From: Metapseudomonas sp043392685
GTDB lineage: Bacteria > Pseudomonadota > Gammaproteobacteria > Pseudomonadales > Pseudomonadaceae
NCBI GenBank assembly: GCA_043392685.1
Contig: JBHZGM010000002.1
DNA length: 64,000 bases
Strand: one strand, 5' to 3'
The number at the start of each line of letters is the position of its first letter. The first letter of the stretch is position 1. Positions 59,700 to 64,000 of the stretch are shown in pieces. A program made the position numbers and the translations under genes. The notes beneath the pieces are model-generated. The model was not told the DNA's origin and did not search any database. It saw only the letters and a list, made by a program, of their open reading frames with translations.

Positions 59700-61463
59700 A
59701 TGCAGCCGCTGTATTCTCTCAAGGCACCAGAGAGCGCCAACGACGAGCGATTCGATGGTCTGACCCGCCTGGCCCGGCGCCATTTCGGGGTCATGGCCGC
59801 GTTGCTGACGACCGGCGCCGGAGAGAGCCAGCAGGTCCGGACCTGTGATGGCCTGAGCCTGGGCAGCGCTTCCGGAATCTATCCCCTCGACCTTGCCTGG
59901 CGCCGCACCGACGCGGTGCTCGTGGTGCCCGATCTCCATCGCGATGAGCGCTTCCGCGATCACCACCTGGTGGCGTCGCCCGATGTGCGCTTTCTCGCCG
60001 CCTGCCCGCTGCTGGCTCCCGACGGGGCGATATTCGGCACCTTATGCCTGCTGCACGATCAACCCCTTGAGCTGGACCTGAACCAGCAGCAGGTGCTCCG
60101 CGAGCTGGCCGGGATTGCCTCCGGCCTGCTGGCGCGGGAACAGGCCGACGCCCATCTCGAGCGGGAGCTGGCGGTGCTGCGCATGAGCGAAGAACGCATG
60201 GCCCTGGCCATCGCCGGCAGCGGCACCGGCATCTGGGACCGCAATGCGGTCACTGGCGAAATCTACTATTCCAGCGGCTGGAAGGCCTTGCTGGGCTACG
60301 CCGATGACGAAGTGGGCAACCGCATCGAGGAAAGCTACACGCGCGTCCATCCGGCGGATCTGGACTACGTCAAGGCGACCATCCAGGCCCACTTCGAGCA
60401 ACGCACCGAGTCGTACGAGGTCGAGCATCGCCTGCGCTGCAGGGACGGCAGTTACAAGTGGGTGTGCAGCCGCGGCAAGGTGGTCGAGCGGGATTCCGCC
60501 GGCAAGCCGCTGCGCATGATCGGTACGACCACCGACATCACCGCCATGCGTTCGATGTCTGAACAGGTGCAGCAGACCGCCGCGCTAATGACCGACCTGA
60601 CCAACGAGATTCCGGGAATGGCCTTCCAGTATCGGCGCCTGGCGGACGGCCGATCCTGCTTTACCTATGTCAGTGCCGGGGTTCGGGAGATCTACGGCTT
60701 GACCCCGGAACAGCTGGCGACCAACGAGGAGGCGCTGCTGGGGATCATCCACCCGGACGACCTGGGCCGATACCGCGCGTCCTTCGATGAATCCGCCCGC
60801 ACGCTGACCCGCTGGCACCTGGAATACCGGGTGCGGCTGCCTGGGCAAGGCGACTGCTGGCGGCAGGGCGATGCGCGTCCCCGCAAGCTAGAGGATGGCA
60901 GCCTGGTCTGGCACGGCTTCATCACCGATGTGACCGAGCGCAAGCAGATCGAAGCCGAGCTGCAGGTGTTCGCCACCACGGATTCCCTGACCCAGTTGTC
61001 CAACCGCCGGCACTTCATGCAGCAGCTCGGCGCCGAGCTGGCGCGGGTTCAGCGCATCGCGGGCCACCGCGCGACGATCCTGATGTTCGACCTGGACCAC
61101 TTCAAGGCGATCAACGACCGCTGGGGGCATTCCGTGGGCGACCAGGCGCTGCGGCATTTCGCGGCAGTCCTCGCTTCGCAGCTGCGCAAGACCGACGCGG
61201 CAGGACGGATGGGGGGTGAGGAGTTCGCGGTGGTGCTGAGCGACGCCAGCATCGACCAGGCCGTGACCTTTGCCCGGCGCATCCAGAGCGAACTCGCCAA
61301 TGCGCCCGTGCTGCTCGCCGATGCACGAATCCCGCTGGCCGTCAGCGTCGGCATCGCCGCCATCAATGCCTCGGATGTGAACACCGAAACCACGTTGTCG
61401 CGCAGCGACATGGCGCTGTACCGCGCCAAGCGGGGCGGTCGCAACCGAATCGAGTGCCATTGA
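59700..61463 (+). CDS. Diguanylate cyclase with GAF and two PAS domains
   Basis: This 587-residue cytosolic protein has an N-terminal GAF-like domain (about 15-160), two PAS domains with PAC tails (about 170-285 and 300-430) and a GGDEF domain (about 435-587). The active-site loop reads GGEEF (near residue 506), and RKTD lies five residues before it, an intact RxxD inhibitory site. It should make c-di-GMP from GTP with product inhibition. No membrane segment is seen. The ATG at 59700 follows CGGAG. The first PAS region contains WKALLGYADDEVGNRIEE, typical of ligand-binding PAS. Confidence 0.92.
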   Translation: MQPLYSLKAPESANDERFDGLTRLARRHFGVMAALLTTGAGESQQVRTCDGLSLGSASGIYPLDLAWRRTDAVLVVPDLHRDERFRDHHLVASPDVRFLAACPLLAPDGAIFGTLCLLHDQPLELDLNQQQVLRELAGIASGLLAREQADAHLERELAVLRMSEERMALAIAGSGTGIWDRNAVTGEIYYSSGWKALLGYADDEVGNRIEESYTRVHPADLDYVKATIQAHFEQRTESYEVEHRLRCRDGSYKWVCSRGKVVERDSAGKPLRMIGTTTDITAMRSMSEQVQQTAALMTDLTNEIPGMAFQYRRLADGRSCFTYVSAGVREIYGLTPEQLATNEEALLGIIHPDDLGRYRASFDESARTLTRWHLEYRVRLPGQGDCWRQGDARPRKLEDGSLVWHGFITDVTERKQIEAELQVFATTDSLTQLSNRRHFMQQLGAELARVQRIAGHRATILMFDLDHFKAINDRWGHSVGDQALRHFAAVLASQLRKTDAAGRMGGEEFAVVLSDASIDQAVTFARRIQSELANAPVLLADARIPLAVSVGIAAINASDVNTETTLSRSDMALYRAKRGGRNRIECH

Positions 61464-61813
61464 CGCAAGCGGGTCGGGCGAGTCCGTTTCCCCTCAGGTC
61501 ACCGCATCCGGGCTGATGGCGTGTCCGACAAGCTGATTTCTGTGGGGGCGAATTCATTCGTGAAGGGCAACGCAGTTGCCCCCTGTGCCTCCCACGGGCA
61601 GCCCTTCGAGCTGCTTGGCGATTGAAATCGCCCCCACAAGGTTGAGCTTCAGCTGCGGTGGAGAACTGGAGCGTGGCAATGGGCAACAAGACCTTATCCA
61701 GGACATAAAAAGGGGTAAGAGCGCGACCCAAGCGCCGCCAATTGCCACGGAAAGTGCACAGGATGGGGCGGAATCGCGCATCATGGGCGCAGTCAGTTCG
61801 AGGGAGGTTTTTC
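61464..61813. other. Intergenic region with inverted GAATTC-type repeats
   Basis: About 350 bases without a gene. TGTGGGGGCGAATTCATTCG (61541-61560) and GGCGATTGAAATCGCC with CCCCACAAGG (61618-61641) are two copies in opposite orientation, a REPIN-like pair enclosing about 57 bases. An A-rich stretch and AGGGAGG (61801-61807) lead into the next gene. Confidence 0.6.
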
Positions 61814-62665
61814 ATGGAGGTCATGTCATCCGTTCTGCGTCTTGCCGCGCTGTCGCTGGGAGTGGCTCTGGCCAGCAGCGCAGTGGCCAGTGAAGAGACG
61901 CAACTGGTGGAGTCCATCAATGCCTATCGCAGCCAGGCGCAGCCCTGCGCCGGCCAGGCTTCGATGGAGCTGCCTCCGCTCAAGCCCGACCCGCGCCTGA
62001 TCCTGCCGGCTGGCAGCATCGGTGACCTGCAGCAGGCGCTGTCGCGCACGGCCTATCCGCTGGTCAACGTGCAGGCGGTCAACCTTTCCGGCCCGCGCGA
62101 TGCGCAGGTGGCCATGAAGGCTCTGCAGGAAAGCTTCTGTCAGGTGGTGCTGGACCCGCAGTTCGTCGATATCGGTGTCAGCCGCGAGGGCGTTGACTGG
62201 CGCATCGTGCTGGCGCGGCCGCTGCTGGCCGGTGGCCTGGGCGACTGGCAGGTGGAAGGGCAGAAGTTGCTGGAGCAGATCAACACCGCCAGGACCCAGG
62301 CGCGCCAGTGCGGCTCGCAGTCCTTCTCCGCCGCGGGGCCCCTGACCTGGAACGCCACCCTCGCCGGCGCCGCCCAGGAACATACCCGCGCCATGGCCAA
62401 CCAGAACTTCTTCGACCACAAGGACCGCGACGGCCGCACCCCCGGCGATCGCGCCGAACTGGCCGGCTACAGCGCCCAGCTGATCGGCGAGAACATCGCC
62501 GCCGGCCTGGACAGTGCCAGCAAGGTGGTGGAAGGCTGGTTGGCCAGCCCCGGCCATTGCGCCAACCTGATGAACCCGCAGTTCCGCGAGCTGGGCGCCG
62601 CCTACGCGGTGGACCCGAAAAGCGATGCGGGCATCTACTGGACGGCCATGTTCGGGGCGCAGTGA
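61814..62665 (+). CDS. Exported CAP/SCP-domain protein with tandem halves
   Basis: This 283-residue protein has a signal peptide (cut near residue 27, SAVAS) and a complete C-terminal CAP domain (about 145-283; LLEQINTARTQARQCG, AAQEHTRAMANQNFFDHKDRDGRTPGDRA in blocks, GENIAAGL, GHCANLMNPQFRELG). The preceding part (about 30-140) starts LVESINAYRSQAQPC, aligned with the start of the second, and looks like a degenerate duplicate lacking the His cluster. Bacterial CAP (YkwD-like) proteins are secreted, with unknown activity. AGGGAGG lies 7 bases before the ATG. Confidence 0.85.
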   Translation: MEVMSSVLRLAALSLGVALASSAVASEETQLVESINAYRSQAQPCAGQASMELPPLKPDPRLILPAGSIGDLQQALSRTAYPLVNVQAVNLSGPRDAQVAMKALQESFCQVVLDPQFVDIGVSREGVDWRIVLARPLLAGGLGDWQVEGQKLLEQINTARTQARQCGSQSFSAAGPLTWNATLAGAAQEHTRAMANQNFFDHKDRDGRTPGDRAELAGYSAQLIGENIAAGLDSASKVVEGWLASPGHCANLMNPQFRELGAAYAVDPKSDAGIYWTAMFGAQ

Positions 62666-62687
62666 GCGCCCCGGATCTTTTCCCTGA

Positions 62688-64000
62688 TCAGCCCAGACGC
62701 GCAGGCGGAACCGTCTGCAGGTGGTTGGAAAAGGCGGTTTCCGTCTCGCAACGCCAGGTTGCCCACAGCTTCGCCTCGTCGCTCCCCACATCCAGCTCCA
62801 ATGCTAGCCAGTTGCGTGCCGGCATCACGTACTGGCTGTGCCCGGGGAACAGCATCATCTCCACGTTGTACTGCACGTCGATGGCTTGCGGCGTCCTGGC
62901 GCTGGCATTGAGCACACCCAGGAACAATCGCTCGGCCACGCCCATCAGGGACGGATGCACCACCGCCGATGAGGTGAACTGATGGATCTGCGCCCAGGTT
63001 TCACTGGCCGGCAGATCCCGTCGGTAGGCGGTACCCCAGGCGGCCACGTGGACGTCGCCGGACAGCAGTGACACCCGCAGGCGCTTCTGCCGCGCCGTTT
63101 CCGACAGCACCTCCAGCAAGCGTTTGCGTTCGCCTTCGTGGTCGTCGTGGGACCAGTGGTCCCGAAGGTCATCGGCGCTGCTGTCCAGCACATGGTCCTG
63201 GCCGACGTTGTCCAGCAGGCCTTCGGCCAGGCCCAGCTTGGGATGGGCGACGGGCACCGAGGACATGAACAGCAGGTGCTGGCAGCGAGTGCCGGGATGT
63301 TTGGGGGCGAGCGTGGTATCCAGCCTGCCCAGCCAGTCCTTGAGCTGCTTCCAGGTATACGCGCCGAGCACCTGGGTGCGCGAGCGTTCGGTGCGCAGGT
63401 CCGCGACCACCAGGGCCAGCGGGCCGGCCTGGAACACCGAGGTGAACCCGGGCTGGTTATCCAGCAAGGGCAGGGCGAGCGCGTCCTTCTTCAGTTGCGT
63501 GCTCCAGGCAATGGGCGCATGGATCGGGTCCTGCGAGGAGAATCCCGGCGGCGTGCCGTCCACCAGTTCCGGCAGGTCGTCCAGGGCATGCTGCATCTGG
63601 AATACCCAGAAGGCGCGGCGGGCGTGGCGGAAAAGCGTCTGGAACAGCGGCGAGCGCTGCATTTCCGCTGTGTAGGAGCCCCAGCCGTCGAAAATGTCGT
63701 GGTCGTCCCACATCATCACCGTGGGAATCCGCGCAAGGGCGTCGGCGGCATCGCGATTGGGTTCGCCCATCCCCCAGGGCCGGCGCTTCTCCGACAGCCA
63801 GCGCTGGCGATACAGGGTGAAGTAATAGGCTTCGATCTTGCGCTCCAGGGTGGTGGAGACGCTGAAATTCAGCTGCTCGGCGCGGGCGAGGGATACCCAG
63901 TGCTTGAGCTCGGGGATGTCTTCCCAGATGGAGTCGAAGTAGATCTGGTCGCCCCCCATCAGCAGCACATGGAAGCGTTGCAGACCCTTGTCGTGGATGC
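62688..64000 (-). CDS. PhoD-like alkaline phosphatase family protein (5' end outside window)
   Basis: The frame runs off the right edge, so at least 437 residues are seen and the N-terminus is missing. Metal-site motifs are MGGDQIYFD near the start, MMWDDHDIFDGWGSY (D-D-H-D, about 63705-63690 region) and LLSGDVHVAAWG near the C-terminal third. These match the metallophosphatase core of the PhoD family. No export signal can be judged. The substrate is unknown; family members hydrolyse phosphodiesters or phosphomonoesters. Confidence 0.85.
   Translation of the reverse strand, partial: IHDKGLQRFHVLLMGGDQIYFDSIWEDIPELKHWVSLARAEQLNFSVSTTLERKIEAYYFTLYRQRWLSEKRRPWGMGEPNRDAADALARIPTVMMWDDHDIFDGWGSYTAEMQRSPLFQTLFRHARRAFWVFQMQHALDDLPELVDGTPPGFSSQDPIHAPIAWSTQLKKDALALPLLDNQPGFTSVFQAGPLALVVADLRTERSRTQVLGAYTWKQLKDWLGRLDTTLAPKHPGTRCQHLLFMSSVPVAHPKLGLAEGLLDNVGQDHVLDSSADDLRDHWSHDDHEGERKRLLEVLSETARQKRLRVSLLSGDVHVAAWGTAYRRDLPASETWAQIHQFTSSAVVHPSLMGVAERLFLGVLNASARTPQAIDVQYNVEMMLFPGHSQYVMPARNWLALELDVGSDEAKLWATWRCETETAFSNHLQTVPPARLG

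Overview
The window looks like chromosomal DNA of a high-GC Pseudomonas, close to the P. aeruginosa / P. resinovorans / P. otitidis part of the genus. Reasons: a near full-length AmrZ; the block phaJ1 - lipase-like hydrolase - fadD2 - fadD1 - hrpA, an order I recall from P. aeruginosa; Pseudomonas-only families such as DUF2790; and many Pseudomonas-type dispersed palindromic repeats. Species assignment is inference from memory.

Layout. (1) 1-127: last domains of a group II intron whose body lies left of the window, abutting a DUF4124 protein gene. (2) 955-3948: mgtE, amrZ and an isolated phnN. (3) 3962-9257: Lrp regulator, fused indolepyruvate:ferredoxin oxidoreductase and leucine dehydrogenase, an amino-acid/2-oxoacid catabolic set; then tRNA-Arg(CCT) and a tiny Gly-rich exported peptide. 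(4) 9737-16586: a TetR-HlyD-ABC ATPase-permease exporter operon divergent from an AaeB-like FUSC/DUF1656/HlyD exporter. (5) 16840-27800: lipid genes (phaJ1, lipase-like hydrolase, fadD2, fadD1), hrpA and a DUF3087 membrane protein. (6) 28042-34034: LysR regulator divergent from a second exporter, complete with a NodT outer-membrane factor.

(7) 34818-53298 is the most interesting region: a 4-hydroxyphenylacetate (HPA) catabolic island. HpaR, an Acinetobacter-type two-component hydroxylase (acyl-CoA-dehydrogenase-fold oxygenase plus flavin reductase with a MarR-like tail), and a minus-strand meta-cleavage operon hpaG1-G2-E-D-F-H-I take HPA to pyruvate and succinic semialdehyde. HpaA (AraC) is divergent. 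An OprD-type porin, a complete TRAP transporter, a Bcr/CflA MFS pump, an exported metallo-beta-lactamase-fold hydrolase and a second MFS pump flank it. A GTTAAT-NN-ATTAAC palindrome recurs at the hpaG1 promoter, the porin/TRAP intergenic region and the distal MFS promoter, suggesting one regulon of about 20 genes.

(8) 53400-64000: ABCB/Atm1-type ABC transporter, Lrp regulator, EamA permease, YebC-family protein, PEBP-like protein, HAD-IIA phosphatase, a GAF/PAS/GGDEF diguanylate cyclase, a tandem CAP-domain protein and a PhoD-like phosphatase cut by the window edge.

At least four families of palindromic repeats are scattered between genes, and two copies appear to lie in frame inside genes (a FUSC exporter gene and hrpA). 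All calls were made by reading; no database search was run.
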